From positions 1,095,749 through 1,154,487 of the forward strand of contig NC_049996.1 in the NCBI RefSeq assembly GCF_000003815.2: DNA of 58,739 bases. Direction: 5' to 3'. This document shows, piece by piece, positions 10,141 to 21,221 of this stretch (the stretch's first letter is position 1; each line of letters starts with the position of its first letter). The stretch is from Branchiostoma floridae. Its lineage: Eukaryota; Chordata; Leptocardii; Amphioxiformes; Branchiostomatidae. The position numbers were made by a program, and so were the translations under genes. The notes under the pieces are model-generated. The model saw only the letters and a program-made list of their open reading frames with translations. It was not told the origin of the DNA and ran no database searches.

Positions 10141-10146
10141 AATAAA
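10141..10146 (+). terminator. Polyadenylation signal AATAAA
   Basis: It lies 126 bases after the stop codon of the C2H2 gene and just before the right arm begins (10185). The core therefore contains a complete transcription unit apart from its promoter. Confidence 0.6.
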
Positions 10147-10184
10147 GGTTTCGCAAAAGTCTGTTACTGGGTCAGTGTTCTTTT

Positions 10185-11383
10185 ACACAGAGATACCTTT
10201 CGAAAGATCGAGACCTAAACGAACGCTGTGTACTGAACGGCGGGTTAGGCTTAACTGAGTGAGGCGTACGCATGTCAGTAACGCATATAGATCCTTTCTA
10301 CATTTTCAGTGATATCTTAAGTCACTCATCACGCACGTGATGATGTCCTGAGTCACTCATTGGACGCTATAAATATATATCGTGAGTCACTCATTAGGCG
10401 CATCATCCATCCATCCATCCATCCATCCATCCATCCATCCATCCATCCATCCATCCACCCACCCATCCATCCACTCACCCACCCATCCACCCACCTATCC
10501 ATCCTTCTTTATTGACCCATCTCTATATACTTAGATATCTATCGATATCGAAGATATGTGTGCGTGTGTGTGTATCTGCAAGGGGTGAGTCACTCATGAG
10601 TGACTCATTTTAATTGCATTTGCACATATGTGTGACTGAATTATTTCTTAAGAGTTGTAAAGCACGTGACGTACATGGTAAACATACCCAATCGGCCATA
10701 GTGTTGTGAAGCACGTGACCTACTTTAGAACCATATCCAATCAACAATAGAGTTATGGAGCTCGTGGCCCACTTGACAAACATACGTCAAGGTCACTGTC
10801 AGCTTTATCTATGGATAAAATTATCATTAATTATGAATGATAAATTGATCATAAATTGATTTCATATACAATGGAGCATGTGACCTAATTTACAAACATG
10901 CGTCAAAGGTCACTGACAGGTTATGAATGAATTAATTATTGATTATGCATAAATTGATTATTCGTCATGTATAGATTAATTACTTGCTATTATGAATGAA
11001 TTTAGTCTAAATTATGAATAAATTAATTCTTAGTTATGCATAAATTATTCTAAATTATGAATAGATTAATTACCAGTTATGAATAAATAAATTATCAGTT
11101 ATGAATAAATTTATTATAAATTATGAATAAATTAATTCTAAATTATGAATAAATTAATTCTAAGTTATGCATAAATTAATTCTAAATTATGAATAAATTA
11201 ATTATTAGTTATGAATAAATTATTTATTAGTTATGAATAAATTAATAATAAATTATGAATAAGTTATGAATAAATTAATTATTAGTTATGCATAAATTTG
11301 CATCTCATGAATACATTTGCATATCATGAATATATTTGCATCTCATTTGCATAAATTCGTCTGGTTCACCCTTATTACTACTG
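10185..11383 (-). repeat. Right terminal inverted repeat (1199 bp)
   Basis: This is the reverse complement of 8138-9336. It ends CCTTATTACTACTG at 11383, followed by the ATCC duplication. Confidence 0.9.
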
Positions 11384-11568
11384 ATCCCTAATAAAACTTC
11401 GGAAAATTTTCGTACTTCCTGAAACATATTAGAATTGTAATTTTGTTTCTGACATACCGGATTGTTTATCTTACAATACATTTTTCTGACAAGTTACGAA
11501 TTTTACACATCAGAATAATAAATCAGTAAACAACAACTTTTTTTCTTATAGCGAAAGTGCTATTGATC

Positions 11569-12837
11569 CTAGTCATCAGTTGTAAAATGCACCTCCTGAT
11601 ATGTGCCATTAACTGGTTCACATTCATCATTGTTCTCACCTCTGTACCATTTATCTAAGTTGGTATACATCTTTCTTGTATTTGGGCATATTCCCACTAG
11701 CTTTCTACATAAGTTGCACCAGACTCCATCATCCACAGGGATATTTTTTGGGGGGTTAGTCTTCCATTTGAAGTAAGAATTATACATCTCCGTATCCTTG
11801 TTAAGTAGCTTTAAATAATCAGCTAAAGCTTTTGGTGATTCGAAGTCATCCACGTGTATGAAGGAGTTTGGAGGTGTCAAGAGCTCGTAGTCTTCTTTGG
11901 GGGCTCCAAGCACAACTGGTACAACATTATTACCAAGTGCATGTCTCCAAAATTTTTCAGTTATGTATTGTTTACACTTCATGTTTTCAAACGCAAGGTA
12001 GAACTTGTATTGCCTAATGTGTCTAACTGTGCATTGAAAGTCTTGTTTGTCACAGACAATCTTTCCGCATTTACCAAAGATGTCAACATGCAGATGCTTT
12101 AGTAATTCCTGGGCATACAAAATACGATGAGCTCTTGATGAACATTTACTGATAAACCAGACGGCAAGCTTTGTTTTTCCTACGGAATAGTCCGTATTGG
12201 GATCAAGATCAGCACCCTTAAGTCTCTTGTACACCAAATGTTGAGATCCCCAGGCGCCGGATACGTCGGAGTCAGGCCTGTATGTAATAGTCCAATTAAA
12301 AACAGCACTATAAGAGTTCAAATTTATTGTGAGGTAATTGGGGCATTCAGAAATCAGCCAGATCCAATATTGATGTTGGGAACGTGTTTGTGGCATTTCT
12401 GACTCGAGGTACGTAAGTGGAAGTTGACTGTTTTCAAAGATAACAGCATCGGCCGTGTGGATATTTTCTGCGCTCGTCGTAAAGGTACACTGTGGCAGTG
12501 TGGGACACAGCTTGCCTTCTTTACTCGGCATGTACACGTTTAAATGTTTTTTCCACATTTTGGTCCAGAAAACGACTGTCTTCGTCAAATCTCCACTGAC
12601 CTGTCCGCCCTTTACCGAGTCATTCCAGACGGAATAAAACTTTGCCTTGGAATCAACAGATGGGTCAGCTGCTATATTAGCAACACATCTCGACATGACA
12701 TGTGTTGACGGTACTCCTAAATCATGGACTTGAGTTGAGTAAATATCAGCATGTTGCCATGCCATATAGATCCATAGGGACACAACGGCACAAACCGATA
12801 CAGCATAGATCTTATATATATGGCGTCTCAGGATCAT
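11569..12837 (-). CDS. Alpha-1,3-fucosyltransferase (GT10 family)
   Basis: The 422-aa protein is encoded by a single exon. Members of this family move fucose from GDP-fucose to GlcNAc on glycans in the Golgi. Residues about 8-27 form the single signal-anchor helix (IYKIYAVSVCAVVSLWIYMA), giving type II topology, followed by a stem. GT10 hallmarks are FNWTITYRPDSDV (180-192) and YLAFENMKCKQYITEKFW (280-297) leading into HALGNNVVPVVLG. SFIHVDDFESP (325-335) and the C-terminal cysteines C374, C377 and C384 also fit. The ATG has an in-frame upstream UTR and the length matches the family. The downstream flank runs into the inverted-repeat element about 190 bp after the stop. Acceptor specificity cannot be told from the sequence. 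Confidence 0.93.
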   Translation of the reverse strand: MILRRHIYKIYAVSVCAVVSLWIYMAWQHADIYSTQVHDLGVPSTHVMSRCVANIAADPSVDSKAKFYSVWNDSVKGGQVSGDLTKTVVFWTKMWKKHLNVYMPSKEGKLCPTLPQCTFTTSAENIHTADAVIFENSQLPLTYLESEMPQTRSQHQYWIWLISECPNYLTINLNSYSAVFNWTITYRPDSDVSGAWGSQHLVYKRLKGADLDPNTDYSVGKTKLAVWFISKCSSRAHRILYAQELLKHLHVDIFGKCGKIVCDKQDFQCTVRHIRQYKFYLAFENMKCKQYITEKFWRHALGNNVVPVVLGAPKEDYELLTPPNSFIHVDDFESPKALADYLKLLNKDTEMYNSYFKWKTNPPKNIPVDDGVWCNLCRKLVGICPNTRKMYTNLDKWYRGENNDECEPVNGTYQEVHFTTDD

Positions 12838-12964
12838 GTTGAAAGTTTCTCAAGATCGTTTTAAAGACTGCTGTAGACTTCGTCGACTCCTTTATACTTG
12901 CTGCAACGTATAAGCAGCCCAGCTTGCAAACTGTGAAAAATTTGACAAAAATTCCTGTAAACAC
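12838..12964 (-). other. 5' UTR part of the fucosyltransferase exon
   Basis: On the minus strand a polypyrimidine tract and acceptor (CCTTTTTTCAG, ending at 12965) precede 127 bases of non-coding sequence before the ATG. The gene therefore probably has at least one upstream non-coding exon, which I cannot place. Confidence 0.45.
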
Positions 12965-12969
12965 CTGAA

Positions 12970-14979
12970 AAAAGGCAGGTTGTAATTAAAAAGGGGTATT
13001 TCACTGCAGAGAGGATTGTTATTTTCCAATAGATTTATTAGTAAATATATTATGGTGAATCACGCAACGTGTGTTATGCATTATGACACTCACTAAACCC
13101 ATGCAGACCCTACCACTGTATTCCCTATACGTGTAGACACTTCCTTTATCTTAAATATTGTCGGCATAAATGAGGGGCGCTTAGCACAACAAGAAGGTCA
13201 ATATTGTTTTTAAGATTTTAAATAACACATGACTCGTTTTTCTAAGCGCCTCTGAAACTATTTTTGTAACCTAACCTCACCTATCCTAACCTGACCTAAC
13301 CTAATCTAATCAAACCTAAGTCAGACGTTTTCGGGCACATTGCATTCAGCTATAGGCTTAGATTGGTCAATTTAATTACAGGGTACTTCGGGAGTTTTGT
13401 TGAAGAATGAATGGTTTTTAATGCGTGTGTTGGTACACTATCTTATAATCTGAAGTAGTATACATTTGTCACTTGCTACAGTTGATATTTTTCGCATAAT
13501 AGTATTTCTTTCTGGACTGAAATGCATCTTTAAGATTAAGTGATACAACTACAACCAGTGATCCTGCTTTAAAAAAAAAACTAAGACGGCAGGGAACTGT
13601 GGTCCGAATGCATCATTTAAGCACTTACGCAGACACCCGAAACATTCACACACACACGCACATAAACACACAGACAGACAGACAGACACAGACACACAGA
13701 TAGTCACAAACATATACACTCTCACATACACACTGCATAATCACACACGCAAAATGTTAGAAAAAAAAACAGAAGACCCTGTTTTTTCCTAAATTAAGTA
13801 AAGGCTGTTGAATACTTACAAATAAGAATATATACTTACATATGGTATAAGCAATGGTTCTACTTAAAACCATTTATGCTAAGCTGCTCAATGGTCAGTC
13901 AAACTTGTCACAGATGCAACTGTCCCAAACATATAACAACCTTGGCAGACTTTGACCAACATTACTTGGGAACAGGCCGTTGAAACTGACATAGGCCAAT
14001 AGAAACCTACTGCCAAATGTGACTCAAGCATGGGAGGACCTAAAGTCTAAGTCTTAATTTGAACTTTGACCTCAACATTAGCAATGTTGTTAAACGGGTG
14101 TTCTTGTGTAGAATTATATTTCCAGAACTTGCTTTTCCTTATAATAAAGTCTTTGATTATGCATTATCATTAAATTCACCTTCATTGAAATGATAAACAA
14201 TATCCTCAACAAAAAGCATAGGTGGTAACGGTCAATGCAGCTAATAACAATTCACATCATTGGACATTTATGTATAAAACTCAGTACATGAACCATTGCA
14301 GGTTAGGTGCAGTTAAACATCAGAAATACCTACACAGCTCCAAATTTACCTGCCCTAACATGTATACGCAGGTGGCATTTCGCGCTCTGACCTGGGTGTC
14401 TTACCTTTATGATACTGAACCAGCATGTTTAAAGTATTCTCTTATTCCCAAAGGCCTGTTTGTTGGGATCGAATGATAAGGCCTGATTTTCTCTATATTA
14501 CCTGCTTGCATGGTCGGATGAGATTTTATCTCCAAGCAGATCCTACAATGACATAAGATAGTACCAACCTGGTCAAAGATTGTAGTCAGCCAAAAGGTAC
14601 CCATTTGTCATGTAGAATCTGCCTTCAGCCGGCTAGAAGAAAGGCTATTAACATCTAATTGTTTCCGAATCAAACTGTGCTTACAGTAAAGGTGCTAATG
14701 CCCTCCTTCCTNNNNNNNNNNNNNNNNNNNNNNNNNNNNNNNNNNNNNNNNNNNNNNNNNNNNNNNNNNNNNNNNNNNNNNNNNNNNNNNNNNNNNNNNN
14801 NNNNNNNNNNNCAGTTGCTCAGTGCCCATTTATGCTATGGCACAAGTTTAATATTGTATGTGGTAGGATTCAGATCTATGTTAAACCTTTAAACATAGCA
14901 GGAAAAATATAGCACCCAATGTTGATATCCTTATTCAATAAATATTGCCGAGTTTTGCCATGAACCGTGTTGTGATTCA
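12970..14979. other. Non-coding; two simple repeats and a gap
   Basis: There is no supported gene. A degenerate (CCTAA)n run lies at about 13266-13318 and a CA/CAGA microsatellite at about 13650-13735. N fills 14712-14811. The short ORFs here have no recognisable domain and random-looking composition. Confidence 0.5.
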
Positions 14980-15440
14980 AAGTCGTAGGTAAATCTGGGT
15001 AATTCATTAGAGTGATCGGTAAACTTTCAGCTGAATTTGGGTAAATATGGCATAATTAGGAAAAGGTATGTATTTTTCCAAGAAAATGTGAATAAATATA
15101 CAGGTAAGAGATGAAGGGAGGGGGGGGGGGTGATTGACGTTATTATTCTGGTAGAGGTATGTATAAATCAATGTAAATATGGGTAAGTACAGCTATATCA
15201 GAAATACTCCGTCTTAAATGTCGGTAAATGCACAAAATATATCAGAAATAGCAAGTACGGTAAACCTCGGTAAACGCATATTTGCACGAATCTGGTAAGT
15301 GTGGATAATTCAGGAAAAAATATTACCAGCTATACCATGCTAGTAAAACCTTTTACTGGCGAGTAAATGTAGATAAATTCCAGGTAAATCTTTAAAAAAT
15401 CGTTACTCGGCTATACATCTCACTTACCAATTGGGTAACT
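14980..15440. repeat. Degenerate cluster of GGTAAA/GGTAAG motifs
   Basis: About a dozen GGTAA(A/G/C) motifs occur in 460 bases (TAGGTAAATC, ATCGGTAAAC, TTGGGTAAAT, ACAGGTAAGA, ATGGGTAAGT, GTCGGTAAAT, ACGGTAAACC, TCGGTAAACG and so on). They are all on the plus strand at irregular spacing of roughly 10-60 bp. This looks like a very decayed tandem repeat. Confidence 0.45.
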
Positions 15441-16881
15441 CCGATTTCGCATGCATTGTGGTATGATGAATTAAGGCGTTATTGTACAACCAACCCTACT
15501 GTGGGACAACCACATTGCAAAAATGGTAGCAATGGCCGATTCTGTGCTCGTTTCCATCAAACTCACTAATGGTTGTCACTCTAATATCGATGACGGAAAT
15601 CCCTCTACACTATATGGCTTAGAAGCATTCAAGAATAATGCTATCTTTTGTGGTCTCCTAAGTCCATAAAACATATGTCTATAGTGCAAGGGGTAAAAAG
15701 CTGAGCAACCAAATTCATTTTAGGACCACAGCGTAACCTACAATAAAAGACTAGTAGTGCTAGCACTCACGTTCAGACGTGGAATGTGCAATGTGTACAA
15801 TAGTCATCTTAGCCTTCAAACCCCCTTACCCCTTTTATTTCAAACAGGGAAATGTTCTAGGTGCCTTTACCTGCTTTTGGTGGCACATGGCAGCACTCCA
15901 TGGCAATCGTCGTTGATGAAATCAATAATTCAATTAAATCAAATTATGCCGTTCAATTTTCTTTTTACTTTTAACTTTTAACAAAATTCTTCAAATATTT
16001 TTACACAATCAATCACCCTAGTAGGGTCCAAAGTGAACTTTGGAGTGGTACTGGAACATGTTTAATCTAAAAAAATTCCTTTTGTGATTTCTCATTATCT
16101 ACTATACCCTCTCCTAAATTTTTACGGGGAATTATTAAAGAAAGTCTGTGTTCAGGCTGTCTGGGTTAAAACTTACCTCAGCTCTTTTAAACAAACTTTT
16201 AAGACATAATCCTCAAGTACATATCGCATGACCACCAAATATAAAGAAAAATGGTTATGGTAGATTTGTACTGTACTGTGAAAATTAAAAAGGAAAGTGT
16301 GAGGTCAAAATGTATTCATGAGCATTAAAAAAATCTGGACCAAGACATTAGCTCTACGCAAAATGCTGGTAGGCCGGCTTTATGATAGGCTATTTTCTGT
16401 AAGCTTCATAACGCTCTACGCTAATTAACGAAGTTCTCAATCACATAATGCATATCTTAATCGTTGTTTTTGGCTGAACTTCGCGAATGGCAGAGTACTT
16501 TAAGAAGACATCTAAGCAGTTATAAAAACTGACAGTCCCTTCAATAAGATTAAAACAGAAATCAAATTAACCGTCTGGCAGGCCAGAAGCGGCGGCAGCA
16601 AAGTTTTATATATGACATAATTTTAGCACTCACAGCGCGAAGTGATATATTTAAGGATGCTTAATGTCTTTCGTAAATGAAACTGAAATATTTGAACAAA
16701 GTTAAGTAATGTTTGAGCTACCACAAAGCAGCCGTACAAGCCACATCTAAGAATAAAATTTTACGACAGATTAAGGAACAAAGTAAAGCCCGCCTTAACA
16801 TATAGTCATCTTTACGTGGTCTTTTAAGTCGCTTAAATGCTCTGAGTCGCAACTGGGCCCTGACAAATCCAAAATATAATG
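15441..16881. other. Non-coding, nothing recognised
   Basis: No ORF above background, no repeats with clear ends and no RNA motif were seen. Confidence 0.4.
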
Positions 16882-16885
16882 TTAA

Positions 16886-17692
16886 CCTTATGCAAACAGG
16901 GCTTTTTTTTAGCATTACCTGGACTGGGACCCCCCCCCCCAATTATTTTCGAAATAGCCTACTGTACGATCACCAAATTTTGCAGTGGGTATTATGCTCG
17001 TTGAGGTTTGAAATTCCTAAATTAGTATATCATTATGACGTCAATTTACGTAATTAGGACGTCATTAATTGAATTTTTGACTAAAATTTCCATAATACCT
17101 TAACATAATTTACACAGAAACTTATCAATAAAGGTTTCTTATCAACATTTAAGTGTTATGACTTCTGTTGTCGACAGCCAATGCAACGACGTCAAAATCA
17201 CGTCATAAAATGACGCCTTCTGTAGTTTTGCTATCTGCCATCTTGAAGAAGAAGAACCTTAAATATCTTAAGATACATTTTTTCAGCATATAACGCTAAA
17301 ACCCCATGAACATGGATTGAATACGTTCACATAAATGTTTCCTGTAAGAAAATACCAAGTAGTGATGAAATCCGAGTGAAAATAAGCTGGTTATATTTAT
17401 CATGATATTGTCGGCCATCTTGAATTTTGACCAATTACGTCATTTTATAAGCATTATTTATGAATATATAATTATAAGTTTTTCACTAAGACGTGTTAGA
17501 TATTAAAGTATAGGACAAGAAAACTACTTTAGCAAGTTTAAAGTTCCCAATGTATAACAAGGGTAGTAATTTTGTAAGATTTGCCTTTCAGAAACCCTTT
17601 CCCATGGCAACACGAAAAGTTATAAACTTGCTCTATTTTTAGTAAAATGTTGCCAACAATATTCTAAGAAAAGACACCAAGTTTGGTTGTTC
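16886..17692. mobile_element. TTAA MITE family B, copy B2 (right end lost)
   Basis: It starts TTAA (16882-16885) then CCTTATGCAAACAGGGCTTT, a diverged B terminus, then a C-run. It continues with TGACGT-rich sequence, GGCCATCTTGAATTTTGACC and a decayed CCCATGGCAAC palindrome near 17601. It stops near 17692 without the expected right end. Confidence 0.6.
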
Positions 17693-17929
17693 TGGCACAA
17701 GAAAACGAACCGGAGTTTCTTTTACGATTTCGGAGGTTGGCGGACAGCCTCAAGCCGAAGGGCAACAGTTCCGCTAGGAAACGTAAGACGCGAAACTTAA
17801 TCAGTGTAGTGGAACGCCGTTTACTGCCTCTTTCCGACAAACCTATTTGTATCGTCTGTTGTCCCTTTATTTTGGGTAGAAAATGTAGGATAACGGCCTA
17901 CGTGGTAGAGAAATTCTAAATTGTAGGGC

Positions 17930-18300
17930 TGAATTCTTTAGTTTCAGCAAAGGTGTCCTCTGATAGTTGTTCTCTCAGTAGTTCTTCAAGGTTAGCTTTT
18001 CTGCGATTGAGACCATCCAATTTGGGGTTAATCTGTCTCAAGCTTTCGTTTAATAGCTTCCTTTCAGCCTTTGCGAATGATATTGTTGGCCTTGAATGCT
18101 TTCATGGAGGTTTTTAGACATAAACTGACACGTACCTTGAGGCATCTGAAATTGTCGTCTTTCATAGTCAGAGTATAAAAGACCTGTTTCTTCCAGATCT
18201 CTTCACTGTCACCGACGAAGGATAGTGGATACTATCCGAAACGTCTGACCGTTTCCAAGACCATACCCAATTGCTTGAGTAACTATATTTTGGTGATTTT
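17930..18300. mobile_element. Penelope-like element end (fragment)
   Basis: The segment at 18205-18300 carries a hammerhead-like fold followed by GTTTCCAAGACCATACCCAA and TTGCTTGAGTAACTATATTT, which I associate with termini of Penelope-like retroelements. A TATA-like TATAAAA lies at 18175. On the minus strand, about 55 codons (17935-18100) read KLDGLNRRKANLEELLREQL, a possible coding remnant. I do not see a full reverse transcriptase or GIY-YIG domain. Confidence 0.5.
18205..18252 (+). ncRNA. Hammerhead-ribozyme-like motif
   Basis: Stem I is ACTGTCA (18205-18211) with TGACCGT (18246-18252), 6 of 7 pairs. The core is CCGACGA (18212-18218) against the consensus CUGANGA, with U4 changed to C. 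Stem II is GGATAGT/ACTATCC with loop GGAT, with one extra A at 18219. GAA is at 18238-18240, then ACGTC, in which the self-complementary ACGT would form a minimal intermolecular stem III and GTC is the cleavage triplet. Such minimal type I hammerheads are known from Penelope-like elements. This copy has a core substitution and is probably weak or inactive. Confidence 0.55.
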
Positions 18301-20121
18301 TACATGTCTATTAGAAAATCCCTACCATTGACTACAACATAAAGTTGAAGTGTTTGTATTAAGTATGCAAATGAGGCATACGTTAGCATAACGGACATTT
18401 TGTTGTATGCACCTTTCCTAAATGTTCTGTCACCTCTTATATGACATGTAAGTAGTCCTAATCAGCATTTTAATGCAAATCAGTTCCTAATAAGCATATA
18501 CATTAGACATGATTCATTTCATCTTGAAGTAACCTCCCTATATTATGGTTATGAAAGGTACCATTAAGGTCTGTCAACCATAGACCTACGTTGTTATGCA
18601 AGTTTGTTTGTTCGCCATCAAAGCTAGCCTAAGAACATCGCAAACGTGACAGTATTGGCGAGAAATTCTGGTTCGTATCACTATCAGGCTATGTGAACAC
18701 ATCGAGAATACATTTTTTTCTTAATACACCGCTGCTTATTACTAAATTTTCTCTCAGTGTCCAATATATTATAACTAATAAAGCTCTGAGTCAGACATTG
18801 TGTCCGATATGTAGACATTTACACCGTACTTTGCAGGTTAACACCTCGGTGGTTGTTGAGTTAACAAGAGATACCTTCGCTAAAACACATTTGTTGGCTG
18901 TAACAGGGCCCTCCCATTAAAAACTTCCTAAGCAACTGCTCTACGAAAGACGGTTTTGGTGAAAAATCTTTAAAAATTCAATGACCAGGCAGACATGAAA
19001 TTACATATCTACCCAGATTTCAAACCAACAGGATTTTCACATGGAATATAGACGAAGGTTAAGCACCTCTTACACGCCATCAATTGAGGGTGGGTCTGAT
19101 AGCGATTCACGGATGCCCCCAATCTGAAAATCGACGAAATTTACTCTTTACCGTGCTGTCATTTTGCTAATTTCACTGTGTAGCAAGATTGGTGCGTTAC
19201 TATGCACCACGGATTGATATGTAAGGAAACAAATAGCGTTCCATTGACGTTCGATTCACTTCGTGGCTTGGCGGCTGCATTACACTTCTATGTTGATATT
19301 GTAAATGTTATTTGCAAGTCTATGCCCGAAGGCTCAGTGCAAGTACATGGTTTTAAACATAGGGGATATACAACTTGAACAATGATAAAAATTGTTGTAC
19401 TCGAATACCAGTGTTGTCAATTTCTAAGAAGGCCCCAAGTGATTTCTTTTTCGGAAGGAGAGGGAGACGAAAAGCCCCACTTTTCTACAATTTGTTTCAA
19501 GAAAAAGTTTCTTTCTGTTCGTTTGTAAATGTGGAAAAGTTGGACTATGTGTTCGTGGCTTCTCTAAGTGGTTCTTTTGGATTGGTTTCATTTACGAATT
19601 ACAAGCAATTTCAACATGATAAGAAAATGTCTGCGAAAGGTAGACTTATAAAGACTTTTTAAAGCCCTTCATTGCAAAATAGGCTGGAATATATCAATCT
19701 GGACTCACAAGATATAGCTTGGAGAAGTATGCCTAGATATTGGTAATAAAGCTATGGCTATCTCCTTGACCCTCAAACACATAAGTGGGGGCCGTTTGGA
19801 CCCCAGGCTTAAATAGTCATTTGAACATTTTTGATCTGAAACAAGTTCGTACAAGATCTCGTACCCTAATCGGCAAATATCTGCTGAACGCTCTCTTGGA
19901 TTTTTTAAGGAGATTTACACAATATTGTGGAAATTGAAGAGGGAAGTCTGTGTTGAGTCTGCAATGGAATGCACCGAACTGCTGTACGTTCTCAAAGTAT
20001 AAATAAAAACAAACCTTAGGGACAATAAAGATTTGATGATGTCATCTACATTGTAGAATTTAAACAAAGAATTATTTTATTCATATTAATATTCGTTACA
20101 ATTTTATTCTTTCTGGCTAGG
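18301..20121. other. Non-coding; one solitary A-like terminus
   Basis: There is no supported gene. Around 19768-19810 the sequence TTGACCCTCAAACACATAAG and GGACCCCAGGCTT resembles a decayed family A left end, without a clear partner. A 95-codon frame at 19375-19662 has no recognisable domain. Confidence 0.4.
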
Positions 20122-20125
20122 TTAA

Positions 20126-21086
20126 CCCTCAAACCACCGTATGGGGTCAAAACTGACCCCAGGCTTATATCAATGTCTGCCATTATGTCATTTCTGGTCA
20201 AAAACAAATTTCCTTCCAGAAGTTTGTTTGTATATCTGTCCTTTAACTTCTTATACGTTTTTGCAGAGATTGACTCATTGTTGATTAAGTTATCCTAGAA
20301 AGTTTATGCATGGTCCAGTGGGGTCAAAACTGACCCCAGCATTTTTTTAAACAAACTTTTGCGACCCACACCTAAACTACTTATTGTAGGATCACGAAAT
20401 TTTTACAGAATAATGTACATGTAAGCCAAAATCATTGTTACAACTTTTGTGTCATTATCATGTCATATGACGACATTATGACGTCATCTAGGTAATATCG
20501 GCCGCCATTTTGGATTTTGACTGATGACGTCATCAAACTAGCATAGATTATGAATATTGAGTCCTGAAATTTATGTTGAATTTTATAAGATGTGATAAAC
20601 TATTGTTATTTGCCAAGAAAACCTTAAAACTTAAATGTTTAATACAAAATTAGAAAATTTCGCAATAAATATCTGTCAGAATTCCGTTGCCATGGAAACA
20701 TAAAAAATCATGAACATACTCTGTTCATTGAAAATGTTTGCTATCAACATTTCATAAAAAGTTACCAAGTTTGGTGGCCCTAGCTTAAGCCATTCAGGCA
20801 CTATATTGCATTGATGCTGGTACAGGCATCAAAAACCTCCTTCCCGGTCTGAATAGCGTTGGTGCAAAATGTGGTGCTCATGATCTTTTGCATAAATTAT
20901 GATAATGAGCTAGAAGTATTCTCACCTAATCATGTCAGACTGTCCACCATAGATTAATGAAACTATACATATATACAAATCACAAAGAGATTCACACAAA
21001 AAACTGTATTTGTGCAAAACGTTTTGGGGTCAGTTTTGACCCCATACGGTAATCTACTTCACAAAAAAGCTACGGTGATTTGAGGG
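20126..21086. mobile_element. TTAA MITE family A, copy A2 (complete)
   Basis: TTAA flanks both ends (20122-20125 and 21087-21090). The inverted ends are CCCTCAAACCACCGTA and TACGGTGATTTGAGGG. Just inside lie GGGGTCAAAACTGACCCC and its mirror. The centre holds TGACGTCA at 20479-20486 and 20525-20532, the YY1-like GCCGCCATTTTGG (20501-20513) and a near-perfect RFX palindrome (GTTGCCATGGAAAC, about 20687). TTAA plus CCCT ends place it with piggyBac-type transposition. It has no coding capacity and is 961 bp long. Confidence 0.85.
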
Positions 21087-21221
21087 TTAATGGTCTTAAA
21101 ACATCAATTATGAAACATAATGCGTGAAATGTTCTTTATCTATTTATTTTTGTCACCAAAGCAAACTTACATGAGCAGAAAGTACATTCCAGGCTTCTTG
21201 AATTGAGTAAATATGTTACAG

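Larger units (their letters stand above)
8138..11383. mobile_element. 3.2-kb element with 1199-bp terminal inverted repeats and a one-gene core
   Basis: Two arms, 8138-9336 and 10185-11383, are reverse complements in perfect register: paired positions sum to 19521 at both ends, so there is no net indel. In every segment I compared they were identical. The outer termini begin CAGTAGTAATAAGGGTGAAC. The 848-bp core (9337-10184) holds one intronless gene with its own AATAAA. ATCC flanks both sides. I do not recognise the superfamily: 4-bp duplications occur in several DNA transposon groups, but the gene product is not a known transposase. It may be a non-autonomous element that captured a gene, or a new self-mobilising type. 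It lies about 190 bp downstream of the fucosyltransferase stop codon. Confidence 0.85.

Noticed and set aside
13266-13318. Interstitial telomere sequence from (CCTAA)n
   Set aside because: The run is short and degenerate, and a simple repeat explains it.
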